This document shows positions 11,952 to 22,369 of a DNA stretch of 64,000 bases, one piece after another (the stretch's first letter is position 1; each line of letters begins with the position of its first letter). This stretch comes from Polytrichum commune. Lineage: Eukaryota; Streptophyta; Polytrichopsida; Polytrichales; Polytrichaceae. The stretch spans positions 2,730,501 through 2,794,500 of the forward strand of contig OX485808.1 in assembly GCA_950295325.1 (NCBI GenBank), read 5' to 3'. The position numbers and the translations under genes are program-made. The notes beneath the pieces were generated by a model that was given only the letters and a program-made list of their open reading frames with translations, was not told the origin of the DNA and ran no database searches.

Positions 11952-14900
11952 TCAAGCTCGGTACTCCTTACATCTACTTCCCGATGTACGGGTAGGAAAG
12001 AGCTCACCATTCAACGTTTCCAATTGAATTGAATTATTAGGAAAGACCTCATAGACAAGGTAAGGTCCTAACCATACCGCATTGAATTTCGCCGGAAATT
12101 CAAGCTTTCGTGCGTCTTGAATCATGACCATCATTCCCGGTGTTAGGGCCCTTCTCTTATGTCGTTTGTCGAAAGTAATCTTTCTCCTTCTTTGGATTGC
12201 CTCAATATGTTGAGCCGCCATTCTCCTCCCTTCGTCAAGTGCTTCCAAATCGGTTAGTCGATTTCGTAAGGATTGACTTTCGGTAAGTCTCGTACTCACG
12301 GCCACCCTAAGTGACTCGACTTCATATTCGATTGGTAGTGTCGCTTCAAGACCATAGACTAAGGAAAATGGTGTAGCACGCGTAGTTACCTTATAGGTTG
12401 TACGGTATGCCCAAAGTGCCGCCGTTAGTTTCGTATCCCAATCCCGCTTCGAGTCTATAACCGTCTTGCGTAGTATACTCACCAAAATTCCGTTAACCCT
12501 TTCCGTTTGTCCATTGGTTTGTGGGTGGTAGGGAGTAGTCTTCCGGTGATCAATTTTAAATTTCTCTGTCATCTCTCGAATCAAGTCATTCAAAAAGTGA
12601 GTACCCCTATCGCTTACTAGGATCTTCGGCACCCTGAACCGCGAAATTATGTTTTCGTACATAAATGTTGCCGCGTGTTCCGCCATGTCGGTCTTCACCG
12701 CTTTGGCTTCCGCCCACTTGGTGAGGTACTCGGTTGCCACCACAATATATTTCATTCCTTTTGAAGATTGGGGATGGACCTCACCCACATAGTCGATGCC
12801 CCATTTTTCGAAAGGAATTAAGGGTAATGATACATGTAAAGGCATCTCCATTCTAAGGTCGTCTCGGGCATACCGTTGGCAAGCGTCGCATTTCCTAACA
12901 TAGTCATGGGCGTCCTTAAATAGTGTAGGCCAAAAGTAGCCCGCTCTAAGTATTTTTTGCCCGGTGAGTTGACCCGAGAAGTGACCGCCGCAAGCGCTAT
13001 CGTGGCAAGCGATTAAAATCGCTTCAACCTCCGTTTTTGACACGCATCGTCGTAAAATACCATCGGACCCCCTTCTAAACAACCTATGGCCCACTACAAC
13101 AAATTGCCTACTATTTACCCTCACCTTCCTTCTCTCTTCTTTTGTCCACTCTTTGGGCAACTTGTGGGTTGTTAGAAATTCCACTATGCCCGCATACCAC
13201 TCCGGTGTAGAAGTGACCACAAAGAGGCTATCATCTACTAACATATCATTTACCGGATTTTTTCCTATCTCCTCCGACAACCTAGACAAGTGGTCCGCTT
13301 GTAAATGCATACGACCCGGTTTATATTCCACCGTGTAGTCGAATTCTTCTAATAACAAAACCCACCTAGCTAACCTACCACTTAACTCCGCCTTGTTAAT
13401 TAGATACTTGATAGCCATGTGGTCAACAAAAAATACAACCGGGTTGCACATGAGGTAATGCCTAAACTTTTTAACGGAAAACACCATGGCTAGGCACTCC
13501 CTCTCCGTTGTAGAGTAGTTTCTTTCGGCGGGGGTCAATTGCTTACTCGCATAAGCTATAGGTTGATCCTTCTCTTTTTCTCCCGTTGCTTGACAAAGCG
13601 CACTCCCTATTGCCACATTACTAGCATCACAATAGACGTGAAAAGGTTTACCCCAATTGGGTGGTATCAACACCGGATAGGTGCTCAACCTATCCCGCAA
13701 TTCCTCAAAGGCTTTTTGACAAACATCCGTCCACTCGAATTTGACATCCTTTTTGAGCAAATGGGTAATGGGCACCGCTATCTTTGAAAAATTAGGAATA
13801 AGTTCCCGGTACCATCCCACATGTCCTAACAACTTAGAGATCCCCTTGGAATTGGTTGGAGTTGCCAAGTCGCTTATGGCCGCAATCTTATCCGGATCGG
13901 GTTCTCTACCTTTCTCACTAACAACATAACCCAACAACACTCCCTTATTCACTCCCAAAAATGTCTTATCCGGGTTCAATGCTAACCTCATCTTCCTACA
14001 CCTCACCAATGCCTCCCTAACACAATGTAGGTGATCATCCACATTACTTTGTGTGCTAAAATCGTCCACAAAGACGGTCATGGATTTGAACAACAAGTCG
14101 GTGAAGATATACATTACTAATCGTTGGAAAGTAGCCGGGGCATTACATAACCCAAATGGCATCACTACCCACACAAAAGTACCCCAAGGTGTAGTAAAAG
14201 CCGTTTTATGGATATCTTGGAGGGCTATGGAAATTTGATTATAACCCGCATACCCATCCATAAAGGTATATCGCGAATGACCTCCAACCTCCTCAAGCAA
14301 CAAGGTGATAAAAGGTAAGGGGAAGTGATCCTTTTGTGTGCACGAATTCAATTTCCTATAGTCGACACAAACCCTTAATTTCCCATTTTTTTTCTTTACT
14401 AAGACCATAGGAGAAACCCAATCCGTGATTTCCACCGGCTTGATAAACCCGGCCTTCAATAACCTTTCCAATTCCGCTTTCACCAACAATTGCAATTGAG
14501 GATTCATCCTCCTCTCCTTTTGTCTAATTGGCCTCGCCCCCGGAATTAAAGGAATCCGGTGCTCTACCATTTCCCTAGGAATTCCCTTAAGCTCATCGTA
14601 GGACCATGCAAAAGTATCACTAAACTCATCCACCAAATTGCTATACTCCCTAACGTCTTTCTCCCCCAATTTGGAGCCCATCTTCATTTGTCGGGTTTTT
14701 CCATTCTTTAATTTCACATCCACATACCGCCAATCCGCTTCCGACACATGTGCTTGTTCCTCTTTGTTCCGATACCAATCGGAAGGCACATTGGGGTAAT
14801 CTTTCACATCTTGACCTACAACTATCCCCGTAGACGTGGTCTTGAAATGTAAAGGCTCCTCCAATTTCGATGACTCAATAATCACATCCTCCTCTTGAGT

Positions 14901-16307
14901 CCCATCTACATGAATTAAACTAACCTCACCCTCTTCCACGTCATCTACCCAAGGTGTTAACCCACCGCTAACCCACTCTTCCTCGGTGAGCACCTCACAT
15001 GGCTCCAACAATGAGCCCTCTCCTAAACTAACACTAGGAAATTCACTCCCTAAGCCTACTTGGTGAAATGTAACCATTACATCAACCTCGGACTCGGGGT
15101 ACTCCCTTAGCCATTGGGCATAATCCCCATTATCCCCATAATTGTAAAAATTAGGACCTAGACTTCCCGAGCCCGAATCTATAACAACCCTTTGACCTTC
15201 GGGATGGACGACTCCCACCAATGCCTTGCCAATCTCATTCTCGTTTAAGTCATCAATTTCCTTCTCCAATGGCAAATACATCTCCTTCTTCATCCATCCT
15301 TCTAATGAACCAATGGACACTATGACCCTATTACCCTCCGGACCATAAGTGATGGATGGTTTAGGTCCACCCCAATTGACCATAGCATTCGCCATCCGCA
15401 ACCAAGGCCTACCTAGCAAAATGGGGAAGGTGTCCTTGTTGGAGTGCATTTTAATGACATGGAAGGTGACCAAGTACTCCTCACCTCCCGTAGTCATTCT
15501 ACAATCCTTGATCATCCCCAAAGGCGTAGTCGAACTTTGATTTGCCATATTTATGACCAAAGGTGAAGGCCCCGTGAGTCCAAGTCCCAATTTTTTCATA
15601 GTATCCTCCGGTAGTATATTTAGACTACTCCCTCCGTCGACTAGCACATTAGGAACCACCTTATCTACTATAACAACTTCTATTTCTATAGCTTTCACGT
15701 CTCTTCCACCTTGTGATTGGATCCTAGCGGCTATTTTAGCTTTCACCTTCCTCATCCTCTTGTGTACCGGCATTCCCTCCTTTAATGTTTTCCTTGCCGT
15801 GGGTGAAATTTCCAATAGTTGGCCGAAAGTAATATCCGCCTTGAGTGTACTAAGGTCCGCCCACAAGTCGTACCCGGTAGATCTTTCCACCTTAGAATTA
15901 CCCACTACGTCGAATTCGTCTACGGGAACCCCCGGTCCTTCCCATTCACCCACATCGCTATTATCCAAGTCATGTACCGCATTAGTCCTCTCCCTATCTT
16001 GTAAAATTATATTTTCCCTCTCCACATCCTTAGTAGCTCTTCTAGCTACCCTATCCAACTCGGAGAGATTAATCTCTTCATCCGAAGAGTAATTTCCTTG
16101 CTCTCCTATTCCTACCTCCAACGGGGCATCCCCTCTCCTAGCCCTAGTAGTTACCGCTAGTGCAGGTGCTTCTTCAACCACACCCTTACCCTTCACTAAC
16201 TCATATGTAATAGCATTGGTGTGAGGAGGCCATTGACTTTGCTCCTCTCCAATTCTCGTTGGGAGAGGAAGCATGTCATCACATGTGGCCTCCAACACTC
16301 CATCCAT
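11952..16307 (-). CDS. pol: Pol polyprotein (PR-RT-RNaseH-IN) of the Ty3/gypsy element
   Basis: An open frame of 1451 codons. An aspartic protease motif DGGSS lies at residues 224-228. Reverse transcriptase spans about 600-800 with FVDD at 746-749. RNase H spans about 889-1008, with D894 in YCDAS, E935 and D962. The integrase zinc-binding residues are H1102, H1109, C1140 and C1143. The integrase core has D1172, D1233 and E1269 (D-D-35-E). A GPY motif lies at 1414-1416. All catalytic residues I looked for are present. The protein ends shortly after GPY, with no chromodomain. The listed ATG is the first in frame after the TAA at 16356-16358, with 16 sense codons between them. Because gag is in the same frame, Pol may instead be made as a Gag-Pol fusion by stop-codon readthrough, or the TAA may be a mutation. 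Confidence 0.95.
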   Translation of the reverse strand: MDGVLEATCDDMLPLPTRIGEEQSQWPPHTNAITYELVKGKGVVEEAPALAVTTRARRGDAPLEVGIGEQGNYSSDEEINLSELDRVARRATKDVERENIILQDRERTNAVHDLDNSDVGEWEGPGVPVDEFDVVGNSKVERSTGYDLWADLSTLKADITFGQLLEISPTARKTLKEGMPVHKRMRKVKAKIAARIQSQGGRDVKAIEIEVVIVDKVVPNVLVDGGSSLNILPEDTMKKLGLGLTGPSPLVINMANQSSTTPLGMIKDCRMTTGGEEYLVTFHVIKMHSNKDTFPILLGRPWLRMANAMVNWGGPKPSITYGPEGNRVIVSIGSLEGWMKKEMYLPLEKEIDDLNENEIGKALVGVVHPEGQRVVIDSGSGSLGPNFYNYGDNGDYAQWLREYPESEVDVMVTFHQVGLGSEFPSVSLGEGSLLEPCEVLTEEEWVSGGLTPWVDDVEEGEVSLIHVDGTQEEDVIIESSKLEEPLHFKTTSTGIVVGQDVKDYPNVPSDWYRNKEEQAHVSEADWRYVDVKLKNGKTRQMKMGSKLGEKDVREYSNLVDEFSDTFAWSYDELKGIPREMVEHRIPLIPGARPIRQKERRMNPQLQLLVKAELERLLKAGFIKPVEITDWVSPMVLVKKKNGKLRVCVDYRKLNSCTQKDHFPLPFITLLLEEVGGHSRYTFMDGYAGYNQISIALQDIHKTAFTTPWGTFVWVVMPFGLCNAPATFQRLVMYIFTDLLFKSMTVFVDDFSTQSNVDDHLHCVREALVRCRKMRLALNPDKTFLGVNKGVLLGYVVSEKGREPDPDKIAAISDLATPTNSKGISKLLGHVGWYRELIPNFSKIAVPITHLLKKDVKFEWTDVCQKAFEELRDRLSTYPVLIPPNWGKPFHVYCDASNVAIGSALCQATGEKEKDQPIAYASKQLTPAERNYSTTERECLAMVFSVKKFRHYLMCNPVVFFVDHMAIKYLINKAELSGRLARWVLLLEEFDYTVEYKPGRMHLQADHLSRLSEEIGKNPVNDMLVDDSLFVVTSTPEWYAGIVEFLTTHKLPKEWTKEERRKVRVNSRQFVVVGHRLFRRGSDGILRRCVSKTEVEAILIACHDSACGGHFSGQLTGQKILRAGYFWPTLFKDAHDYVRKCDACQRYARDDLRMEMPLHVSLPLIPFEKWGIDYVGEVHPQSSKGMKYIVVATEYLTKWAEAKAVKTDMAEHAATFMYENIISRFRVPKILVSDRGTHFLNDLIREMTEKFKIDHRKTTPYHPQTNGQTERVNGILVSILRKTVIDSKRDWDTKLTAALWAYRTTYKVTTRATPFSLVYGLEATLPIEYEVESLRVAVSTRLTESQSLRNRLTDLEALDEGRRMAAQHIEAIQRRRKITFDKRHKRRALTPGMMVMIQDARKLEFPAKFNAVWLGPYLVYEVFPNNSIQLETLNGELFPTRTSGSRCKEYRA

Positions 16308-16355
16308 GAACCTAACATCTTGGGAGTTAGATGGTCCCGGATCCGTTGGAGGCGC

Positions 16356-16898
16356 TTATCTCCCGTTACTACCATTAGGTGGAACTCCTTGTCTATTTTG
16401 TATTGGAATGTAACCGGTTGTAGTTTGCAAGCCCGCCGGTGGATGAAAAGTTTGCCTAGCATTACTATGGTCATAGTATAAGTTAGGTGGCCTAAGTTCA
16501 TTGGCCGGTACTCCTTGTGGCCTAGCACCTCGCATATTATCCCTTGCTTGTTGTTGTGGATTAGCCACCGGGTAAGGGACATTAATTATTTTGTCCGGTT
16601 GGCGACACGTATCCGAGGGATGACTTCCTCCACAATTGCTACAATTAAACTCTTGACCTTCGGACCAACATTGTCCTTGAGCGTGCCACCTTCCACAAAA
16701 GGGATGAAATTCCTTCTTCTCTAAATTTTGGCCACCTTGCCCTCTAGGTTGTGGTCCTCTATTGCTTCCATTTCCATAGTGAGGTGGCGCTTGACCTCGT
16801 TGATTTTGTTGAGGTGGGTTACCGTTTCCTCTTTGGTCACGGTTTTGTCCACTTCTACAAAATTGACGCGTGTGGCCCGGTTGGCCACATTGGACACA
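16356..16898 (-). CDS. gag: Gag C-terminal (nucleocapsid) part, in frame after a TGA
   Basis: Directly after the TGA that ends the gag ORF, the same frame continues for 180 codons to a TAA at 16356-16358. It opens with a zinc knuckle, CVQCGQPGHTRQFC (CX2CX4HX4C), then a Q/N/G/R-rich basic stretch, then a second cysteine cluster (CSNCGGSHPSDTC). This is the RNA-binding nucleocapsid that should be fused to the capsid part. There is no ATG before the knuckle, so it can only be made by readthrough, by reversion of the TGA, or not at all in this copy. Confidence 0.85.
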   Translation of the reverse strand, partial: CVQCGQPGHTRQFCRSGQNRDQRGNGNPPQQNQRGQAPPHYGNGSNRGPQPRGQGGQNLEKKEFHPFCGRWHAQGQCWSEGQEFNCSNCGGSHPSDTCRQPDKIINVPYPVANPQQQARDNMRGARPQGVPANELRPPNLYYDHSNARQTFHPPAGLQTTTGYIPIQNRQGVPPNGSNGR

Positions 16899-18191
16899 TC
16901 ATAATCCGGAAGAATGCCTACCCGACTCAACCGGGGGTGGAGGCCCCGGTTGTTGACTCCGGATCATTAATGACATTTGATCCGTGAGGCTTTGCATTTG
17001 TTTTATCATAGCCTCTTGGAATCCTAGTTGGCTAGCACCTAGTCTTCTCTCAACCTCCTCCAAGTGTGGATCCGTTCTAGGGGCCGGTAGTGCCAAAAGA
17101 GGTGCCGGTTCCCTAACCGCTAAAGGTCGGGGACCGGTGTCCACAATGGCATATGGAATTTGGTTCTCATACTTAGCGGGTTCTACCGCTACCACCCTAG
17201 GGCGTATGGGGATGAATTGTGGGATCAATTCATCCTCCCTTCTCCATAGCCTTTCGTGATCTTTATCCAAGTTTTCAATATCTCTAGCCGCACGCTTGGC
17301 ATCCGCCAAGGTCAAGGGATTCCTTTCTAGAACACCCCTAATAGTTCCGGACTTAAAAAACCCTTGAATGAAAAATTGCTTTAGCGTGTCGTCGTTGAGC
17401 ATGGTACCCACAAATCTAGTGCACACTAAATCAAACCTCCTAATGTAAGCCGAAATTTCTTCCTCCCTTCCTTGCTTCAATGACGACAATGCCCTTAATG
17501 CGGTACTTTGACCCACTTCCGGCCTAAATTCGTTAAGAAACTCCCTTTGTAATTGTTCCCATCCCCTAAAATGTCCCTCGGCATGATCCCGATACCATTC
17601 ATAGGCTTCCCCCTCTAGAGTGGTAGGAAACCACACTAACCAATAACCCGGGTCGGTTATGAGGAAGCTAGCCAACCGTTCGATATACCGTTCCATGTGC
17701 CGAGAGGGGTCCTCATCCTTGGTCCCATAAAATTTAGGGAGATGAGATGGCATATCCATCGCCGCTAAATTTTGTGGAACCACAATTGGTAGGCCTCTTG
17801 GCCTAACCAATGGGTCTATTGGAGGTATAGGAGGTATGGGCGGAATTGGGGGTATGGGTGGTGGATCCATCCCCCGTTCCTCGGCCATGGTGACCGGTGA
17901 ACTATTCAACAATCCCCTATCAACTTCTACCGGGAATTCTTCTCTAAGTGTGTAATTTTCCGAAGAAGTTTCACCACTCAATTTGGAGGGAGTGATCTCC
18001 TCTTCAAGTTGAGCTCCAAGTTCTAAGGTGTCTAGAATTGACCTAGTCCTAGGTTTGACGTTCAAACAACTCTCTATTCTAACATTATCTTGTTCTAATC
18101 TATCACTGATTTTAGAGGACCGCCTCTTTCGAGTAGATTTCTCTAGTCCTACTATCAAACTTGGTTTTTGTGAGCGAGTCCTACCTTGCAT
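16899..18191 (-). CDS. gag: Gag polyprotein (capsid part) of the gypsy element
   Basis: 430 codons from an ATG. A basic N-terminus is followed by a proline/isoleucine repeat (PPIPPIPPIPPIPPI) at about 111-125. A retrotransposon gag (PF03732-like) domain at about 150-275 includes AYEWYRDHAEGHFRGWEQLQ, EFRPEVG and SLKQGREEEISAYIRRFD. A predicted coiled stretch ends the ORF. Gag forms the cytoplasmic virus-like particle. The ORF stops at TGA immediately before the first cysteine of the zinc knuckle, an unusual place for a natural gag terminus. Confidence 0.92.
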   Translation of the reverse strand: MQGRTRSQKPSLIVGLEKSTRKRRSSKISDRLEQDNVRIESCLNVKPRTRSILDTLELGAQLEEEITPSKLSGETSSENYTLREEFPVEVDRGLLNSSPVTMAEERGMDPPPIPPIPPIPPIPPIDPLVRPRGLPIVVPQNLAAMDMPSHLPKFYGTKDEDPSRHMERYIERLASFLITDPGYWLVWFPTTLEGEAYEWYRDHAEGHFRGWEQLQREFLNEFRPEVGQSTALRALSSLKQGREEEISAYIRRFDLVCTRFVGTMLNDDTLKQFFIQGFFKSGTIRGVLERNPLTLADAKRAARDIENLDKDHERLWRREDELIPQFIPIRPRVVAVEPAKYENQIPYAIVDTGPRPLAVREPAPLLALPAPRTDPHLEEVERRLGASQLGFQEAMIKQMQSLTDQMSLMIRSQQPGPPPPVESGRHSSGL

Positions 18192-19089
18192 TCCATAAGA
18201 ATCGATCGACCCTCACTTGACCACACATAATCCTAGCAATTCCCCTCTTAATATTTTCACTTGTCTTGGTGTGGTTATAATGTTTTTAGGAGGTGAGGAA
18301 AAGAACCTGCAAGCCCACTTAGGTGAAAGAATCCCAATAGGGGATAGGCATGTTCATGTTAATTTTTTGGTTAAGTCGGAGCATCACCTCCGCACCTTCC
18401 CGCAAATTAACACTCACCACAATACCGATTGTGAGGGGGTGACCTTCCGAGTAGATTATGTTAAAAGTCGAGGCTTCACCCTTCAACTTCTCACACCATC
18501 CACAATTCGGGAATTACCCTCTACAACGGATAACAACAATCACGAGTACAAAAGGCATTCCTTAATTAGTTAATGAGTTCACTTTGAAGAAATAAACATA
18601 CCTTGAGCAATCGCATCCCCCTGTGAGTTAGCACTCCCCTCAATGTAACAACACCATAAACTTTGTGAAATATTAATTTAATCTAGAGCATGAAATGACA
18701 ACTCCCAAAACTTTGAGACTCACCCCGAGGTGAGTGTCAAAGTTCAATGTCCTAAGGTGAATTTACCCTCTAATGTTTTAATGAGCTACTCGGTTATAGG
18801 TTCCTTTTAAGTTCTTAGCAAATCCCCAAAAAGGTTGAGGACGTACCTTCGCCGCGCTCCTTCCTCAAAAATGAATTTGCGTAATTGACAATGCAATTCA
18901 TTCCAAGGAATAGTTGAAATACAATGAATTCAAATGTAACCCAAAGAGAGAATACTTACCGAGTTTCGGGTGCTCCTTCCCTTCTCTCAAGTTTGTGTCT
19001 CCAATTTTTCCTAGTTGCCTCTAAGTCTCCTAGTCGCCTCCAAGTCTTGTAACTACCTTCCGCTTCGCTCCCGGCGGACGCACCAATTA
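18192..19089 (-). other. Untranslated leader of the gypsy element, with primer-binding site
   Basis: 898 bp between the 5' LTR and gag. On the coding strand it starts TAAT and then TGGTGCGTCCGCCGGGAG. TGG is the complement of a tRNA CCA end, and the following TGCGTCC fits a tRNA acceptor arm; some plant arginine tRNAs end in GGACGCA. The exact tRNA is not certain. A 118-codon ORF on the plus strand (18217-18573) has no recognisable content. Confidence 0.6.
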
Positions 19090-20934
19090 TGTGAGGCCAA
19101 ACCCCCCACCCTTAAGCGTCCGTAGTCCGAGTAGTGGGTTTGGGCTCACATTCCTCCGCGGTATTGGATTTGGACTTGGATGAGTCCATAGTGCAATGTT
19201 CACCCTTCAAGTGGTCTTGGATTTAATTGGTGTCTCCATACCGTACATAAGCCTTTAAGTATTAAGAAATACTTATGTGACTTATGTCAATCTCTCCCTC
19301 GCACCTTTGGTCTTTGCTTCCTTTGTCTTGCCATCGCGAGAGTGCTCCACATTCTCCATTAAGTTGTGCACGTGGTTTATTTTTAAAGAGAGGATGCAAG
19401 TGTTAAAAAAAACACTATTCTCTATAGTTAATCTCAAATACATTTACTTGTGAAAGCCACACATAACACTAACTAGCATAATGTAACTAACTACTTGTCT
19501 ATGAGCTAATTAGGTAGGCTATCTACTAAGCTCCTTCATGAACCCATCTCTTTACTTTCTAATTACATAAACCTAGCTCCTTCATAAACCCAGCTCCTTC
19601 ATGAACCCAGCTCCTTAGCTTCTAACTAAACAAACCCAGGTCCTTCATAAACCCAGCTCTTTACTTTCTAACTAAACAAACCCAGCTCCTTCATAAACCC
19701 AGCTCCTTCATAAACCCACAACTTTGTAGTTGTAATCCCCAACTACCTCACTAATTATTCAAGCCCTTAACTAATCTTCCTACCTAATTTCCCTAATTCT
19801 ACTAACAACCCCTTTCTAATCACACAATTCTTCTCTAATCCTAAAATCCTAAAATCCTAGAGAGGAGAGGGGGAGAGAGAATTTCCTAACTTCACTAAGA
19901 CTAACTAATCCACACAAGTATATTTTTGCACTCATCACAACATCAAGTGCTCAACTCTTAAACATGGAACTTGCAACCACGTGTGTTCAAAACATGAACT
20001 TTAAGTACCACAAATTGGAATCATGAATTAAACTTAAAATCCTTCACGTCAACACTAATTCTACCAAGAGGTCAAGCCCTCTTCAAGGCTAACAAGCCTT
20101 GGCTCTCAAACTAAAAACTAAGCACACACATGTGCTCCAATATGGCTTCCCACACCCACACTTATAACTCGTGGGGTGCCTTGGAGCACAAAGGAAAGAG
20201 AGGATGAGTGAGGGAAGAATGAGGGATTATATAGTAAGCTTGAGGGGGTGAGCACCCTCAAGGCTCACGATAAGCCCTTGAGATTTCCTCCTACTTAGTA
20301 GGCGCCAATCCTATCTTCTAAGCCTTCCTCCCTCAAATGATCAACAAGGATCCTAATTCGAACATTTAACTAGCCTTGGCTTTCTACCTACCACACTTTA
20401 CCAAACTTGGGATGCTTCAACCCAAACTTAGCCTCCTTCGCTTTCCGCCGCCATAACTTTCTCCCCTTACTTTCCCAAATCGTCGCTCACCACTTAATTC
20501 AAACCACGATGCTTAACTCGTGATTTGATTGGTGCTTTGAGAATTTGCTTATCCTCCACCTTGCATTCTTCCTTGGGCCTTCCCCATTAAGTGGCCATGA
20601 TGAGGTGGTCCACTTGTGCGCTCCATGTGATCCTCCATTCATCCCAATTCGAATGCACTTGCCTCTTGAGTCACTTTGGTTGTCTCCATCCATTTGTACT
20701 AGCCTACTCACTAACTACTCAATCCAAGTTCTCCTTACCTATCCTCATTCACTCAAATCCTTCCGAAGGTAAAAATACAATAACAACTCACATCCTAGCC
20801 TCTTACAACATGGTACTTCTAAGACTAACATTTCACTCTTTTTATATTTTTGTGAAGTAACATGCTACTTCAAAGTGCATCAACTAACGTTTCAGGGGTC
20901 TAAGACTAAATGTGGGCACCCTTTTGGGCTCACA
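19090..20934 (-). repeat. 5' LTR of the gypsy element
   Basis: 1845 bp, the upstream LTR for the minus-strand genes. It holds the promoter candidate at 20226-20234 and the tandem CCAGCTCCTTCATAAAC-type array at about 19530-19725. It is followed on the right by the CAAAT target duplication. Confidence 0.95.
20226..20234 (-). promoter_or_regulatory. Probable TATA box of the gypsy LTR
   Basis: On the minus strand the sequence CTATATAAT is followed by a pyrimidine-rich stretch (CCCTCATTCTTCCCTCACTC), as is usual for plant core promoters. The orientation agrees with gag-pol. The expected start is about 30 bp downstream, near 20200. Confidence 0.55.
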
Positions 20935-20993
20935 CAAATATAGCATTGCATAATACCAAATAGTAAGTCACACTAAATATCATATTTAGTGTA
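20935..20993. mobile_element. MITE-B, right part, split by the gypsy element
   Basis: It begins with the repeated target bases CAAAT, then TATAGCATTGCATAATACCA and the inverted terminal sequence ending TATCATATTTAGTGTA. It is the partner of 9878-10045. Confidence 0.8.
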
Positions 20994-22007
20994 GTGGTCT
21001 TTGCAAAACTCGGAGGACATTTCATCTTGTTTGGTTGATTTATTATCTATTTTGGACGACTACAGTTCGTCACTAGACTTGGCTCGCACGATACTAGTTT
21101 CAACAAATTGGTGATCAATCATCAAGCTCGAATCAAGAATATACAAGGTAATATGCTATGGACATGTTCAACTACTGCATGTGTAGAGTTGGACTCTTGT
21201 TCAACTTCGGAGTATTGAAGTATGCATTGCCACATTTACTTATGATTTTATTAAAATCGAGGAATACTTTAAACACTTTCTCAAAGTACTCAATCTTTGT
21301 CCAAGTAACTTTTGTTCACTTATGAGTTTATGCATAAATTATAGTCTTTGTTAATATTTTGCAATTGCTAACGTTTACCACAACCACCACTCATCATAAC
21401 ATTTGGTACCATGAATGTTAGATTCGATTATATCAAAATTTTCATGCATTAATCTACCTCATGCACAAAACAAAGTGTGTGTTTACGAGTGCATTATGAG
21501 CTTTTGTTGAGGAGATGTCATCGGTTGTTTTGGGAGATGTTGAGTTGTGCAACAAATAAGCCAACAATATTCAACTTGTCATGGGTCTTGCAATGGCAAT
21601 TGAAACAATGAAGATACTATGCTTCTTTTGATTATGGAGGCTATAGGCAAAGGTGTTTATTGCTTATTGAGGTAGGTGAATTATGGTCTTTGAATTTACC
21701 ATAATACTATTTTTGCACACGTGTCGTATGTGATAGGATCTTGCCCAAGGATGCCCAATCAGAGGAGGTTGGTTGTCAGTCAAATGACTCACATCATAAC
21801 AAAAGGCCTATTTCAATCAACCGTTCAACTCAACAAATCTATGGCACAACATCATTCCATGCAAGGAGTGATTACTTGATTACATTGGTTTGTCTAAATT
21901 AGTGTGGGTTCACATTTGGAGTTACGTTTTTGCTATATAGAATTTCACCAGCATTATCATTTTTTACCAAACTAAGCTATAACATATTCTTTGGTGTGGA
22001 TACTAAC
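20994..22007. other. Intergenic, no gene seen
   Basis: AT-rich sequence with no long ORF, no splice-like exon pairs with recognisable protein and no element termini noted. Confidence 0.4.
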
Positions 22008-22369
22008 TACACTAAATATGATATTTAGTGTCACCAATTATAATTGTCTTGCTCCATACTAATTGTAAGCCACGGTATAGTGTCACTCACACTAAATGTT
22101 AACCCCACATTATTTGTCATTCCTTGTAATATTTTGGGGGATTAAAAATTTACAGTGTTGCAATTACTGCCACTTACCAAGTGACTTTTCATCCAATTTT
22201 CAATCATCCATGACAATATTTCATCACAAGTTGCTGAGAAGAGAAGGTAGGGATTTGGCCGATGGATGAACTCATCCATCATTCATGACAATATTTGTTC
22301 ACTTATTTCTAAGAAGTGTCATCCAAAAAGGTTACCATAGTGACATTAAATAACATATTTTATGTTATT
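22008..22369 (-). mobile_element. MITE-A copy, inverted
   Basis: It begins with the palindrome CACTAAATATGATATTTAGTG and shows the reverse complement of the family core: TGTTAACCCCACATTATTTG, CATCCATGACAATATTTCAT and GGTTACCATAGTGACATTAA. Compare 5179-5562. Confidence 0.75.

Larger units (their letters stand above)
10046..20934 (-). mobile_element. Complete Ty3/gypsy LTR retrotransposon
   Basis: A 10,889-bp element flanked by the 5-bp target duplication CAAAT (10041-10045 and 20935-20939). The two LTRs are 1845 bp each and look identical by eye, beginning TGTGAG and ending CTCACA on both strands. Gene order on the minus strand is gag, protease, reverse transcriptase, RNase H, integrase, which is the Ty3/gypsy order. 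No chromodomain is evident after integrase. Gag, nucleocapsid and Pol share one frame (18191 to 11952, 2080 codons), broken by TGA at 16899-16901 and TAA at 16356-16358. The matching LTRs imply a recent insertion. The stops mean either recoding or a defective copy mobilised in trans. Confidence 0.96.

Noticed and set aside
15553-16092. A 179-codon plus-strand ORF
   Set aside because: Antisense of the gypsy protease region with no recognisable domain.
18217-18573. A 118-codon plus-strand ORF in the gypsy leader
   Set aside because: Opposite to gag-pol, no recognisable content. An antisense accessory gene is possible but unsupported.
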